From contig NW_022985563.1 of NCBI RefSeq assembly GCF_010093815.1, positions 846,672-910,671 on the forward strand: a stretch of 64,000 nucleotides of DNA. Direction: 5' to 3'. The notes below the pieces were generated by a model. That model was not told the DNA's origin. It saw nothing but the letters and a program-made list of their open reading frames with translations, and ran no database searches. The position numbers and the translations under genes are program-made. This document shows positions 34,029-47,223 of this stretch, one piece after another (positions within the stretch are counted from its first letter, which is position 1; each line of letters begins with the position of its first letter). Source of the DNA: Pseudovirgaria hyperparasitica (taxonomy: Eukaryota > Ascomycota > Dothideomycetes > Acrospermales > Acrospermaceae).

Positions 34029-36874
34029 ATGCCTGTAGAACAGGGTCATCAGAATTTCCAAGTCGACGAGGAACTGCAAGATTTAAGTCACACGCCCTAC
34101 GTACGTGTGAACCCTGTGGCGCCGAAAGTAATCACCAACTGACTGACTTGGCTTTAGTACCAAGATGAGGGTGGCCACACGTCGCAGTCCATACCAGACA
34201 CACTGACAACTCTACAAGATGAATATGCTCAGAATTTATTATTGGCCCATTCGGATAGCCCCCGATACTCCATTCGAGATTCCCGCTACGATCTCAGAGA
34301 GACGTATGCGCCTGTTACGAACTGGACGAGAGACCCTGGCACTGGACAAGCACTCAGAGGTAGCTTTGGCTACCGCCCACAACTCATGCACTCTACGAGC
34401 TCGGACGACAGCTGGGTACAAAGACAACAGCCACATATTCTTGCAGAGAGCGGCCCAGGGGTCAAGCGCTCGCGAACGCGTAGGGTCAAGCTGGGCCAGA
34501 AAAACGTCCTTAGCATCGACTACCCAGTGCCCAGCGCTGTGAAGAATGCCGTAGAGCTACAATACCGCAATTCCGAGGGCGCTGTCCAAGAAGAATTCAC
34601 ACAAATGCGCTACACAGCTGCTACTTGCGATCCGAACGATTTCACGCTCAATAACGGGTACAGCCTCCGACCACAGACCTACAACCGCCACACCGAGCTC
34701 CTCATTGCAATCACCTATTATAATGAAGACAAGACTCTCCTTGCGCGAACTTTACACGGAACAATGCGCAATATCCGCGACATCTGCAACACAAAATCAA
34801 AGTTCTGGCATGTCGGAGGGCCTGCGTGGCAGAAGATTGTCGTCTGTCTTGTGTTTGATGGAATTAATAATGTCGACACTGAAGTCTTTGACGTCTTGGC
34901 GACAATCGGAATATATCAAGATGGCGTACTTAAGAAGGATGTCAATGGCAATGAGACTGTTGCACACATATTTGAATACACCAGCCCATTGTCTGTTACG
35001 CCGGACCAAGAGCTCATTCAACCTAGGAATGACAAGGGCAGTGCGTGTACGAATCTGCCACCTGTTCAATTCATCTTCTGTCTGAAGCAGAAAAACAGTA
35101 AAAAAATCAACTCACACCGATGGTTGTTCAACGCTTTCGGGAGGATCCTAAATCCAGAAGTTACCATTCTCATAGATGCAGGCACAAAGCCTGGGCCGGG
35201 CTCACTACGAGCACTATGGGAGTCATTCTACAATGATCGGGATCTAGGTGGTGCTTGCGGCGAAATTCATGCAATGCTGGAAGGTGGCAAGGCCCTTTTG
35301 AACCCGCTGGTTGCCATACAGAATTTCGAATACAAGATCTCCAATATTCTCGACAAGCCATTAGAAAGCGCATTCGGTTATGTTAGTGTCCTCCCGGGTG
35401 CGTTCTCGGCTTATCGCTTCCGGGCTATCATGGGTCGACCATTGGAACAGTACTTTCATGGGGATCATACCTTATCGAAACAGCTCGGTCACAAGGGCAT
35501 TGACGGAATGAACATCTTTAAGAAGAACATGTTCCTTGCTGAGGATCGCATCCTTTGTTTTGAGCTTGTCGCCAAAGCCGGTCAGAAATGGTAAGTCGGC
35601 AGATGCTGGTTGTAGACGATGCAGGTTGACAATATGGGTTTGGCTGACATGTATCTCTGAATTATAGGCACCTTGGCTACGTCAAATCATCCAAGGGTGA
35701 AACGGATGTCCCGGATGGTGTTGCAGAGTTTATTGGCCAACGTCGACGGTGGCTGAATGGATCCTTCGCTGCATCCCTTTACTCTATGATGCATTTTGCT
35801 CGTCTCTACTCGTCTGGCCACAGCATCGTACGACTTGCTTTCCTGCACATACATCTCCTTTACAATTTCCTGAATGTGGTGTTTACGTGGTTCTCGCTCG
35901 CCGGCTACTACCTCACAACGACCATCATCATGGAACTCGTCGGCACGCCACAACCCATTACAAATTACCACGGCTGGCCCTTCGGCGACAAGGTTACGCC
36001 GGTCCTGAACGTGATCCTTGGCTGGATCTATGTTGCTTTCCTCGTTCTTCAATTCATCCTAGCACTCGGCAACCGTCCGAAGGGATCGCGGTACACGTAC
36101 GTTGCATCTTTCATCGTTTTCGGTATCATACAAACGTACATCTTGCTCCTCACGGGATACCTCGTATACCGAGCCTTCAGTGCAGCACCAATTACCGAGC
36201 AGATATCCTTTGATTCTCTAGGGGCCTTCTTCAATAGTTTCTTCGGAGGGGGGACAGGTGTTGCCGGTCTAATACTGATCGCCATCGTGACTATCTATGG
36301 GCTCAACTTCGTGGCATCCATCCTATATCTTGATCCTTGGCATATGTTCCATTCATTTCCGCAATACCTTGTACTCATGTCGACGTATATCAACATCCTC
36401 ATGGTGTATGCCTTCAACAATTGGCATGATGTCAGCTGGGGTACCAAAGGCTCTGATGTAGCCGACAAATTACCATCAGCTCAAACGATAGCTGGCGAGG
36501 CAAACGTCGTAGAGGAAATTGTGGAGGAGCAGGAAGATATCGACATGAAGTTCAAAAATGTCGTACTTCGAGCGCTTGCACCGCCCAAGGCCAAGAGTGC
36601 CCCCGGAAAGGAAGCCAAACCCGTAGATGACTCATACAAGAGCTTCCGCACGGGCTTGGTGTATTCGTGGCTGCTGTCTAATCTCATCCTCATCCTTATC
36701 GTCACAACAGATCGATTCCAGGCGGCGGGTGTGCCTTTGGCGTCCAAGACACGTACGCCAATCTATTTCCGAATTCTGCTGTATTCGACGGCTGTGCTTT
36801 CTATTCTCCGTTTCCTTGGCTTTCTAGTTTTTCTCGGGAAGACAATGATAGCGACATTGTTGAGGAAAAGGTGA
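34029..36874 (+). CDS. Class III chitin synthase (ChsB-type)
   Basis: Model: 34029-34100, 34158-35590 and 35668-36874 (903 aa). A small first exon ([16 protein letters not shown]) joins by a GTACGT donor and TTTAG acceptor; the second intron splits the Trp codon of the conserved AGQKWHLGYVK. It polymerises UDP-GlcNAc into chitin at the plasma membrane. A family 2 glycosyltransferase core holds [14 protein letters not shown], the EDR triad in [11 protein letters not shown] and the product-binding QRRRW (about 526-530), followed by about seven membrane helices. The sequence pattern ([29 protein letters not shown]) fits class III, found in filamentous ascomycetes and important for hyphal tip growth. 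It is the last housekeeping gene before the cluster. Confidence 0.94.
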
Positions 36875-38099
36875 GATCGAGGTGTTACAGCGCTTGCAAA
36901 TCGTCCCCGCTGTGTCGCATCTCACTGGCATCTGGCGTCTCCTAGAAGACAACAAAGTGCCACTGGATCCGCTTCAGTTATCCGCATGTCATATTTCGTC
37001 TGCAGTACTGGTCTCGTCATGATTTCCTCCCTGTGCATACATGTCGTTCCGATCAGCAATCAGTGACTACATCGGTGAATGCACCCAAGCACCTGCAGCT
37101 GTGTTTACATACATAAGTTTGTCATGACCCCAAACGCACGCCTCCGTAGGATGCGATGATTACTAAGCAGCCACCTGTAACAACACGTGGCAATGCAGTC
37201 GCAGCAACAGTTACGTTCGCTACCGAAGTAGCACACTGAACGCCAGATCTACGAAGTTTGTTTTAGTACTCCACTGCTGCTCCTATTAGCGGTGACGTCC
37301 TGCAATAAAGGTAGCTTGTACAAGGGTACTGCAGCTAAGAGTCGAAGCGTCCTAGGGATATCAGAAGTGCATCTACTTGGCACTATAATGTGGAGTTGCA
37401 CATAGATTTTACGTAGCAAGCACTTCTGTATCTAAATATGCACCGTCTCGTGCTCGATGAGTTATAGACCCGCGGTCTATGGTGGTTAACTGGCGATCAT
37501 TTCTGCAGACTTTCCCACCTCGAGTTAGACTCCTGTAGAGGTATATACGCGTATAGAACAGACAGAACCCGGGGCCAGGATCTGAGTGAGGAGGATCATT
37601 CAGAGAAACCCCCCTTCCTGACGACTTTGGTATCGATTCTATGTCAGCGCATGCATTCGGATGCAAGACAGTTCTGGCTGACATCAGCTTGTTTCGGGCA
37701 AACAAGAGATCAATCATCATCAGTCTCGGAGCATATGAAATGAGAAGGGTAGACATACAGAGAAACAAGCTGCCCACGAATGTAGAGTGTAGAGGCGGAG
37801 GCGAAAACAAAAGTAGACTTTCAATAGCATCATATCCGATGGGCACCCGTCGTTCTTCTCTTCTATGCATTCAAGCATCCACTCTGGTATCAATTACAAA
37901 CTATCTGGAGACCGTCTAATTTAATACATGACGTAGTAGAGATGAATGCTGTTGAGAAGAAATCCTACCTTTCACTATCTGAGCTCCCCAATAACATGTG
38001 AACAGCCACAATTTGTGGGTAAGCAGTCGTATCGCGCCGCAAGATACGTTCACACATCGCCCTCACCAAGTATCTCCCAGTACCCGCCGCTTTCGCATC
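36875..38099. other. Intergenic, chitin synthase 3' side to PKS 3' side
   Basis: 1225 bp between two converging genes, hence mostly 3' regions. A 153-codon frame on the minus strand (37870-37409, ATG start) has no recognisable feature. It could be a small orphan gene but is not called. No RIP signature. Confidence 0.45.
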
Positions 38100-41000
38100 C
38101 TATACCCTTGAGAGAACACTACTCCGAGAGCATATCAGCCCCGCAAATTCCACTAATGAAGCCGACTGTAAGATCTCGAAGATAGTGACCCGCGCCTTGA
38201 CCTCACTGCTGATCCAATTGCGGAATCGCACAGCGACCAGTGAATCTACACCATGGTGTGTCAAGGGAACGGCGGGATCAATGTCTGTTGGGTCTATGTT
38301 GAATAGCTCCCCAATCTCAGCTGACAACAACTCTCGCACAAGCTGTTTGGCTTCTGGCTCGGCCATAGTCGGCCCTGTGTTAACAAACTCTCGAATGAGC
38401 GTTTGTACACGGCTTGCCGATGGGGATTGAATGTCGGTCGGTGATATATCGTCATCGCCTAACCTCAGTGTGCCGAATCGTTTGTCGCCCTTAATCCCTC
38501 GATCATCGGGAAGGGCCGCATACTGTGGGAAACACGTGATGGTATGGCTATGCGCTTGATCTCGACGGAGCGGATTCGTGATACCACCCTCGACAAGGCG
38601 CATTACGTGATCCACAGAGAGGCTAATGGCCGATACTGCTGTGCCTACACGCTTCATCACGTCTTCGCCCTGCTCCGCCACGTATCCAACGTCGTCCACA
38701 GCCCCTAGATCGATTGAGAGTGCAGGATGGCCGGCTTGGGTGCGGTGGCGAGCAAGCATGTCCTCAAATGTGTTTCCTGCTGCGTAGTTTGCCTGTGATG
38801 GATTGCCTGTTATGCCAGTACCTGAAGAAAGCATGATAAAGTAGTTCAATTCAGGTAAAAGATTGTGCAAGTTCCACGTTCCAGCAATCTTGGGTCTTAC
38901 ACCATTCTGCCATTGCTCGTATGTCATCCGCTCAAGCACTGTATCCTGTAGGCTTGTAAGAAGGAGTCATCAAGTAGGGTGGGAAGTACTCAGTGCTGCT
39001 TACATCAAGGACCATGGCAGCTTGAACAACTCCTCCGATAGGTGGAATGTCCTTCTCTCTCAAGTCCTGCACAAGTTGAAGTAATTGCTCATCGTTTGCA
39101 ATATCGCAGTTCTGGATAAGCAGCCTACAGCCATGCTCTTGTGCCATCTCCCGAAGCGCTGCCGCGTTCCGGTGGGAAACGGCATTACGTGAAACGGCCA
39201 CAATATTTTTGGCCCCTTTATCGATTAATCTCATGACGATGGTATTTCCAATACCAGTCAAACCCCCAACGACCAGATGGCTGAAGTCCATCTTATCAAG
39301 CTCCAAGACTGGTGTACGAGGAATTACACTGACGAGACTGTTGGGTTCCACATGGATTACCAACTTACCAGTATGTGTTCCCCCTTGCATGAACTTCATG
39401 GCCTTGCCCATGTCGGTAACACTAAATGTTGTGATGGGAACAACCGGTCTCAACTTTCCAGCATGATATAGTCTCATGATATCCTTGTAAGCGTCGGCTA
39501 TCACCATTCGCTTCAACTCGCTGTAAGCTATTAGGTCGACTCCAGACATAGTTATGTTTCTCGCAAAGGGCGACATGTCGAGTCGTTTCGCTGCATGCAA
39601 GTCGATTTTGCCGATTTCGACAAACCGACCAAAGTCTGCGAGACACTGCCAGGTCGCTTTCAGCAGCGGTCCACCTAGGGAGTTGAGAACTACATCGACA
39701 CCTTTACCATCCGTTGCTTTCATGACCCCAGTTACGAAAGAGGTGTTTCGGCTCGAAAATATATGGTCAGCTGGGATACCAAAGCTTTCCTGCAAAAGGA
39801 GGTTCTTTTCTTTGGTCCCACAGGTTGCGAATATCTCTGCACCAATAGACTGCGCCCACATAATAGCAGCCTGACCAACACCACCGGCAGCGGAATGAAT
39901 GAGAATGCGTTCACCTTTCTGCAGTCGTGCGGTGTAGACAAGACTGATGTTCACTGTGAGGTGGACAATCGGGAAAGCTGCTGCTTCCTCCCAGGATAAT
40001 TCGTCTGGAGCCTTGATCATATTCTCCCACCATCCTCTGCTAGTGCTGGCGAAACCGCCACGAAACGCACCACAGACACGATCACCGACCTTGAGACCGC
40101 TCCGGTCTGTTCCAGGGCCCAGGCGCTTAACGACTCCGGCAGCTTCGTGTGCAAGGGTCATCACTTCCTTCACAAAGCCTAGTGCTAGCATGAGATCTTG
40201 GAAGTTCAGTGCGAAGGCCTTGGTGTCGATTTCAATCATGCCATACGGAAGGTCATCATTTGCATCAGGTACCTCGTGGAAGGCGATATGGTCGAGCAAA
40301 TCAATGGATCCCTCGGGCAGTTGATACTGCAAGTCTCTTCCTGGTACGCGCCACGGCTGAGGCTCGGCCAAGGACTTTTGTCCGCTGTTCGCCACATCTT
40401 GAGCTTCATCAGGATAGTATCGGAGGACATGCAGCACCGAGTCTTTGACTGCATATTCCCAGTCCATGTCACTGTCAGTGGTGGAATAGTCTAATGACTC
40501 TTCGAATACATGCATGATGTGCTGCACTGTTTCTAGACCCCAAGGATTCGTGTTGGTGTCGAAGTCGAGATGCACGCATCGCTTGTTCGTGTCTTCTCGC
40601 CGTAACGTTCGCAAAAGACCCGAGATCGATCCCCAATGAGGCTTTTCGGCATCAATAAATCCACCACGTCCAACCCAAAGAATTCCCATGCCATCCACCA
40701 AGAGATGCCGTAATTTCTCAAAGGTCTTTTGGTCCATCGAGCTGACCAGGCACCTACTCATTTCGACGGTGACGATATACAGAGTTTTCTCATCTGGCTG
40801 GACATCTTCGAGAAATTCAATGTGTGGCGATGTCCCGGTCTTGTGGTACAGTGTGGTAGCGAGCTCCCTATGCCAGTTTGGTGGAGCATCTCGATCTCCA
40901 ACGATAGAGATGCGAGAGGGGAATGTGGGCATTTTAAATGCGGTACTCATTATCAGGCTGCTGACTTGAACTTCTGTATGCACGCAATCCTGAATGTTGA

Positions 41001-44000
41001 AATCGACCCCGGTGAATCCGCTTGATCGCAACACCTTATTCCATGTCGGTACGTTAGCGATAGCACTCATCTGGCGGTAGGGCTCTTCACCCAGCCACCA
41101 GCCTGGTAGAGTCCCGAAAATGAGCTCGAAATTGATGCTATGCTGTGTTCCTTCCAGGTAGATCAGCTTGCCTCCAGGCTTGAGAAGCGTTCTCACATTT
41201 GTTAATGTGTTTCTCAAGCTGACTGTGGCATGCAACACTTGCGACGCGATGACCAGGTCATAAGTTCCAGCATCAAAGCCTTGTTGTATCGGGTCGGCCT
41301 CAATATTCAGTTTCCGAAAATCCATCTTGCTTCTGCAATGAGCAAACTTTTCTTTTGCTGCGGCAAAGAAGTCGCTGGAGATGTCAGTGTAGTCGTAGTG
41401 GCCGACCAATGTCTTCGTTGCTCGTCTCTCGTCTTTCGCACTAAAGGCTGCCAGAGCATACGTAGTGGCACCGCCAGTACCAGCGCCAATCTCCAAGACT
41501 CTTGCACCAGGGTTCTTGACGGCATAGAGCTCCAGTGTCCTTCGCAGGTGCTGATAGGTATGGTTGAACTGGGGTGTCTCGGCATAGTAGCGTTCGAGTA
41601 GACCACCCTCTGTCATAATTTCCAATGCGTTGATATCGCCTCGAATGATCTGGGCAAGATGTCTCCCTATGTCCACGAGAAGTCGTCCACCGGCGTTCTT
41701 CTTGGCCACGGCGTCTAATAACGTTTCCCGGTGTGTCTGAGAGGTTGAAGTCCAGGCGCTTGCCCGAAGCCCGTGTCCGTTTTCTAGCTGCCCTGTTTCC
41801 ACCGCCACAGTGATGGCCTTCATCCATTGGAAGTACCTTTTATGATACGACTGCCATGTCTCAGAATCCTCCGACTGAAGCTCAGTAAGCGCTTCAACCA
41901 TTAGGTAATACGCAGCTTCGCGATATGACCTTTCATCAGCTAATTCTGCTTCCGAGAGAGCTATCTGCATTGACTCCTTCACAGCTTGGGGTACACGGTG
42001 AAGCACGTCAAGCTCCCATCGCGCCTGAGAATGGGCTCGGAATACGTTATCTGTGGGCTCCTCATCGGCGGCGACCCTCTGCACACGGAAGTTGCTTATC
42101 TCCAATGCCAGGCCAAGTTGGTCATGCTTCGGCTCCATGGTAACTGTTCCTGCAAATATTCCGGCATCTTTGCGACAGCGTTGTAACTCCACAGTTGACG
42201 TTAGAGGCTTACCAGTCTCTGGTAAAAGGCCTCGTGGGACAGTCATGCTACCAATGGACCGCGGAACCATCATGGCACCTTCTCTTGCCTCTCTGGGCAG
42301 TGAAAAATAACAAGTCTGGAAGATGGAGTCCAGAGTAATTGGGTGTAGGACGTATTCATTGTGTTTATTCTGTGCTTCTGCAGACAGTCTAAACGTAGTG
42401 GTAGATTTTAGACCAAGGATACGACTCGCATCCAGGTGCCGGAACGTCGGGCCATGGTATATACCCATCCGCCGTAGACTGTCAAAGACGACTTCTGCAT
42501 CAACCACCTCTCCCTGGTTCTCTGGAACGTGGGGGCTGACGCCATTGATGGCATCATCTGATCCCGGGAACGTAGTCTTACTAGGCAATATATCTTCGGT
42601 GGAGACGAAGCCGATGCAGTGTCGTGACCAGGCGTCGTTTGGACCAATGGAGAACAGCTCAAATTCGTGCCATCCCCTGTAGTCCAACTCCTTATCGCTA
42701 CAATCGCGGAGCGTGAAGACAACTTCAACGCCTGTTGCGTCCGGAGGAATCACAAGGGCGCTCTGAATATCGACATCGCGCAGACGGTACGCCGCCGGAT
42801 CTTGCTTTGCTCCAGCAGACATCTTGAGCTGCCGTACGGCCTCGATAGCCATGCAGACATAACCGGCCCCGGGGAATACAGTCTTGGACTCAAGTTGGTG
42901 GTCAGATAGCCAGGGGAGATCAGTGGTGCGGAGGAAGTTGCGCCACGTGGGAACTAGACTATTCGTGCCTGGTGCAGAGCTTCCTAGAAGTTCGTGGGGA
43001 GGATAGCGGCGATATCGGTTCTGGTGTGATGTGCGTGGCTCGACCGTGTATGTGTTGCGGTGATCCCAGCAGTACGTGGGTAGATTTGGAACGAAGGAGG
43101 CAGATTCCCCCGACGGGTGGTTGACAACATAGAGGTCGACGGGACAGCCTCTTGTCACAAGATCACCAGCTGCGGCCTGCATTGTCTTAACAGCGTCTGC
43201 ATTTCGTCGTAAACATGTGGTGTAAGGAATGGGTGTTTGGGACAAAGTCTCCTTGATGGCGCCTGAGAGTGTATTGTGGGCTCCGATCTCGAGCAGAACA
43301 TCGACACAGGGAGTGTGATCGCTAGCACCGTTGGGCGTCTTCTGCCCATCGCTCCCATACACCATGCATTCTAGGGCGCTGGAGAATAAGACTGGACTAA
43401 CGAGGTTCTTGACCCAGTGCTTCGCGTCAAGACCTTCGCCGGTACCGAGGAGGCGACCGGTCACAGGTGAGGCGAATGGGATTTTTGGAATGCTGCTTTT
43501 ACTGCCGACTTTACTGTTCAGCCGATCCTCGTATATCTCAGCCACTTGCTGCATGTGATGAGAGTGGTATGCCACTGGGACATTCAATTTCCTTGCAGAC
43601 ACTGCGTCGTTGGCCAGTCGTACGGCAACCTCATCGAGGGCACTGAGATCGCCGGAGAGTGTGACACTGGCTGGGCTATTGACACAAGCAACCACAATCT
43701 TTCCGGTCGATGTGTCCTTGATATACTCCTCCGCCTCGTTGGCGCTTAGTCGCGCGGCCATCATCCCGCCCTTCAAGCCACCTTCATCTCGGTGTCTGGC
43801 TGCGATCGAGCCGCGATGATAAACCACGCCCAGCGCTTCTTCAGCAGTGAGCATACCCACAGCATATGCCGCCGCTATCTCTCCACTGGAATGGCTAGCC
43901 ACAGCTGCTGGTACTATACCCCATGACTTGAGCAGATCCACCAAACAAATCTGTAGCGCGACGTTTGCGGGCTGGCTAATCTCTGCGTCGTCAATACGGG

Positions 44001-45982
44001 ACGTTTCTGCGTTGCGGCACAGCTCGTCTGAGATATGTTAGTGTATAATGCGGGATGGGAATGGACAAGCTGCTGTCTCACCATAGAGTGACCAGGATGC
44101 GCCGTGTGACTCCTGGAGAATTGACGTGCACTTGCGCATGGCATCACTGAACACAGGATAACGAGCAAGGAGCTCACGACCCATTCCAGGCCATTGCCCA
44201 CCTTGCCCGTTGAAGACAAATCCTATGCGAGGGGGCGTACCGGCACGAATGCTCTTGAATTGTTGGTCCTCGAGCTTCTCAGCTAACTGTTCGACACTCA
44301 TTGCCTGAATTGCCGTCGACCATTGGAAGCGAGATCGTCGTTCGCTAAGAGTGTAGGCTACGTCAGCAAGGGATAGATTATGATCCTGCCGTAGTGACTC
44401 TCTAAGGTGGACGGAAAGTTTTTTTGCCATTTCCGAGACACCTGCCGAGTGCCGCGCGCTGAGTATAACTACGTATGACTGGGACACATCAGCGTCCTCG
44501 CTCATGTCGACTGTAATGCCATTGCTGACAGAACTTTTACTTGTGCCCTTCTGTCCGTTTATATTAGATATATGAGATGAGGTCCAGAGAGCTGCCGTTC
44601 GCGGCGCTGCCTCCATAATGACATGGACATTCGTGCCTCCATAACCGAAGTTATTGACCGACGCCCGTAATGGTGCCCCGGCCGGCCACGGAGTCGTCTC
44701 AAGTGGTAACTTCAGATTCCACTCTTCCAGACGTATCGCCGGGTTAGTTTTCTCGTAATTGATATGCGGAGGAATGATCTGATGTTGCAGTACAAGGGCG
44801 GTTTTGATGACCGCTGCCAGCCCGCTTACGGGTTCTGTATGGCCCAGGTTTCCCTTACAAGACCCTACGTACACTGGCCTACCCGGAGCCCTCGACGCAC
44901 CAAACGTAGTCGCCAGCGCCTCTGCCTCGATCGGATCCCCAGTCGGCGTTCCGGTCATATGTGCTTCGATATACGCCGTATCGGCAAGATTAAGCCCGGC
45001 ACGCCGGTAGCAATCCCGGATTAGCTCCTGCTGTGCTCGCATTGCCGGCGACGTTATAGTCCCTGTCTTACCGTCTTGGTTCATCACAGACTCTCGTATA
45101 ACAGCATGCACATGATCTCCATCCCGCAGTGCCTCATCAAGGTCTTTCAGTATCACAACCGCCATGCCCTCGCCACGCCCATAACCATTTGCGCGCTCGT
45201 CCCACGGTAGACATTTTCCCTGCGGGCTCAGTACTCCCAGGTTCGATAGTGCGATCACTAGGTCTGGGTTCATGGACAGGTGGGCGACACATGCAATCGC
45301 AATTTTCGCCTCTCCACTGCGGATACTCTGCGCCGCGAGGTGCAGAGCCGCCATACCGCCCGAGCATCCTGTATCTGTAGTGACGCTGGGCCCGCGCAAG
45401 TCGTAGAAGTGCGAAATGCGATTTGAGTACATGGCGGCACCATTGCCAGTGAAGTAAGACGCGGGTAGCGTTTCGGGGTCCTTTATAAGGCGGTCACTAT
45501 AATCACGGCCGAATGTGCCTGAAAAGACCGAGGTGTTTGAACCGGCCATGCGTTCGAGTGTGTAGCCGGCATCTTCGAATGCTTCGAATACTCCTTCCAT
45601 CGAGAGTCTCAGCTGAGGATCCATGGCCTCCGCCGCCTCCGTTGCAACTCCGAAGAATGGCGCGTCGAATGCGCTGATGTCCTCGTCGAGGAAATACCCT
45701 CCCTGTACATGATGCTAATTTTCTCATTAGTATCGGTTGATTCATAATATCGATCTCGCTAAGAGTAGGAGTGTGACTTACTCGGTCTAGTCGCTGCTGC
45801 TCAGGGTGGTACAAGGACGCACCGTCGAAGCGTGTGGCTGGGATTGGGGACCATGCGTCTGTACCAGAAGAAAGGAGAGTCCAGAGCTTGGATGGTGTGC
45901 TTGAAGAACCTGCGAAGCGGCAGCTTAAGCCAGTAATGGCTAATGGGCGAGAAGATGGTGGTTTAGGCGATGGAGGTACCAT
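38100..45982 (-). CDS. Highly reducing type I polyketide synthase (KS-AT-DH-cMT-ER-KR-ACP)
   Basis: Model: 45982-45782, 45714-44082, 44027-39004 and 38945-38100 (2567 aa, all frames close). KS: Cys184 in DTGCSGG, His319 in EAHMTGT, His359 in KGNLGH. AT: GQGGQWPGMG near 566, Ser658 in SHSSGE. DH: His988 in LSDHQ, Asp1178 in HPITLDS. C-methyltransferase: LEIGAGTGG near 1456. ER: HSAAGGVGQ near 1989. KR: GGLTGIG near 2199, Ser2327, Tyr2340. ACP: Ser2521 in GVDSL. All catalytic residues are present, so a reduced, C-methylated chain is expected. There is no thioesterase or other release domain, so release must act in trans; the nearby acyltransferase is a candidate. The KS motifs deviate from the usual DTACSSS and EAHGTGT. 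The product is unknown. Confidence 0.95.
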
Positions 45983-47223
45983 TTTGGACGTTGAAGATTT
46001 GTGGAAGTTGAGATGTAGGAACTGGGAGAGAAGAAAGCAGAGAACTGGCTGTTTCAGACTGGGACTGGGCTACGTGAAGTTAACTTGAATGTTAAGTTGC
46101 CATATATGTTGTGTTGCGTACAAGCACTCGTCCATTCACTCACGCTCACACGCACACATACGCGTAGCCAAATTACACGCGCGTGCGATGTGAAATTGTT
46201 CTTGAAAACATTTGCCCACTCGTATTATTACTTATTTCTACTCAGCGCAAATATCTTCCTCGGGCACATTGCGAGGATAATATAAGTCTCCAATCCATCG
46301 CAAACAGACATGACTACCGCAAATAGACATTACCACCGGAAGCAGACATTCACGTCGCACATACAACCCCTGCCAACTTGCGAAAATACTCCGAGCGCAT
46401 CCATGTCCACCGCCCACTTTATTAGTGATCTAACAATAATTTCAGGTGCATGAGTCAACATTGTATAGTGAAGAGCCAACATAGCAAGTAAAGAGCTAAA
46501 ATCGTGGGTGAAGAGCTAACCGCGTATCCCTGCACGATCCTCGGAGAATTTTGATAGTATGTATGGCGTGAAAATTAATCAACCAGAGTGTGGAGAAGAG
46601 TTTAAGTTATTAATTCTGCCTGGCCTCGGCAAAAAAAGACGTGGTCCCTGAGGAGAAACTGAGCCACCGGCAGTTGCAGCGTTGGGAGCGCTGTATGCTG
46701 TACACGTGGAGAGATTTCAGGCCCGGCGATACTATCGGAGGTAGCTCCGAACGTAATTGTAGAGCCGGGGAAATGTTGTGCCTACCACTGATCTCCAAGT
46801 TCAGGTAGCTTCATAATGATATGCCATGAATGCACCGCAATATCGTTCAGTATGGCCGATGGTTTGGGGGATGGGGATGAGCGATAGAAGAGCTATTTGT
46901 ACAGGCTTCTGCTTGTAGGACAACCCCTGGTAGTGTGAGATGCCGCAATCGCATCATGCCTGTATGAGGATTTTGGGCATCCATATATATGACTTATTGC
47001 AGATTTAGTCACACTAAACGTACTGTTGGGGTGGACATTGACTATCCCATGAACAGTATATGTTTTACTGGTTAGAAGAAGTTACAATGTTATAGGCATT
47101 GTAGCTAGTTAAAAGACTACTACAATTGAAGCTGGAAAGCTCTAGTCCTTGCTGGTCATCTATGAAGCTGCATATTTGGCTCTGCGTCTGAAAAGTATCA
47201 AACTATGTGGCCAAGAAATGATA
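45983..47223. promoter_or_regulatory. PKS promoter region with two sets of triplicated motifs
   Basis: 1241 bp upstream of the PKS start. Set A: the core [CT]AGACAT at 46305-46311, 46324-46330 and 46343-46349, spaced 19 bp. Set B: AAGAGC[CT]AA at 46471, 46491 and 46511, spaced exactly 20 bp. Such regular repetition upstream of a cluster gene suggests binding sites, possibly for the Zn2Cys6 protein of the cluster, but this is inference. A 62-codon frame at 46798-46610 is not supported. Confidence 0.5.

Noticed and set aside
37409-37870. 153-codon open frame (minus) between chitin synthase and PKS
   Set aside because: Starts with ATG but has no domain, signal or composition that marks a gene; it lies in a convergent 3' spacer. 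Kept only as a note.
38932-45624. PKS as two or more separate genes
   Set aside because: The apparent breaks at about 39000, 44050 and 45750 are 54-67 bp introns with good donor, branch and acceptor signals; joining restores conserved KR, AT and KS blocks and closes the frame.
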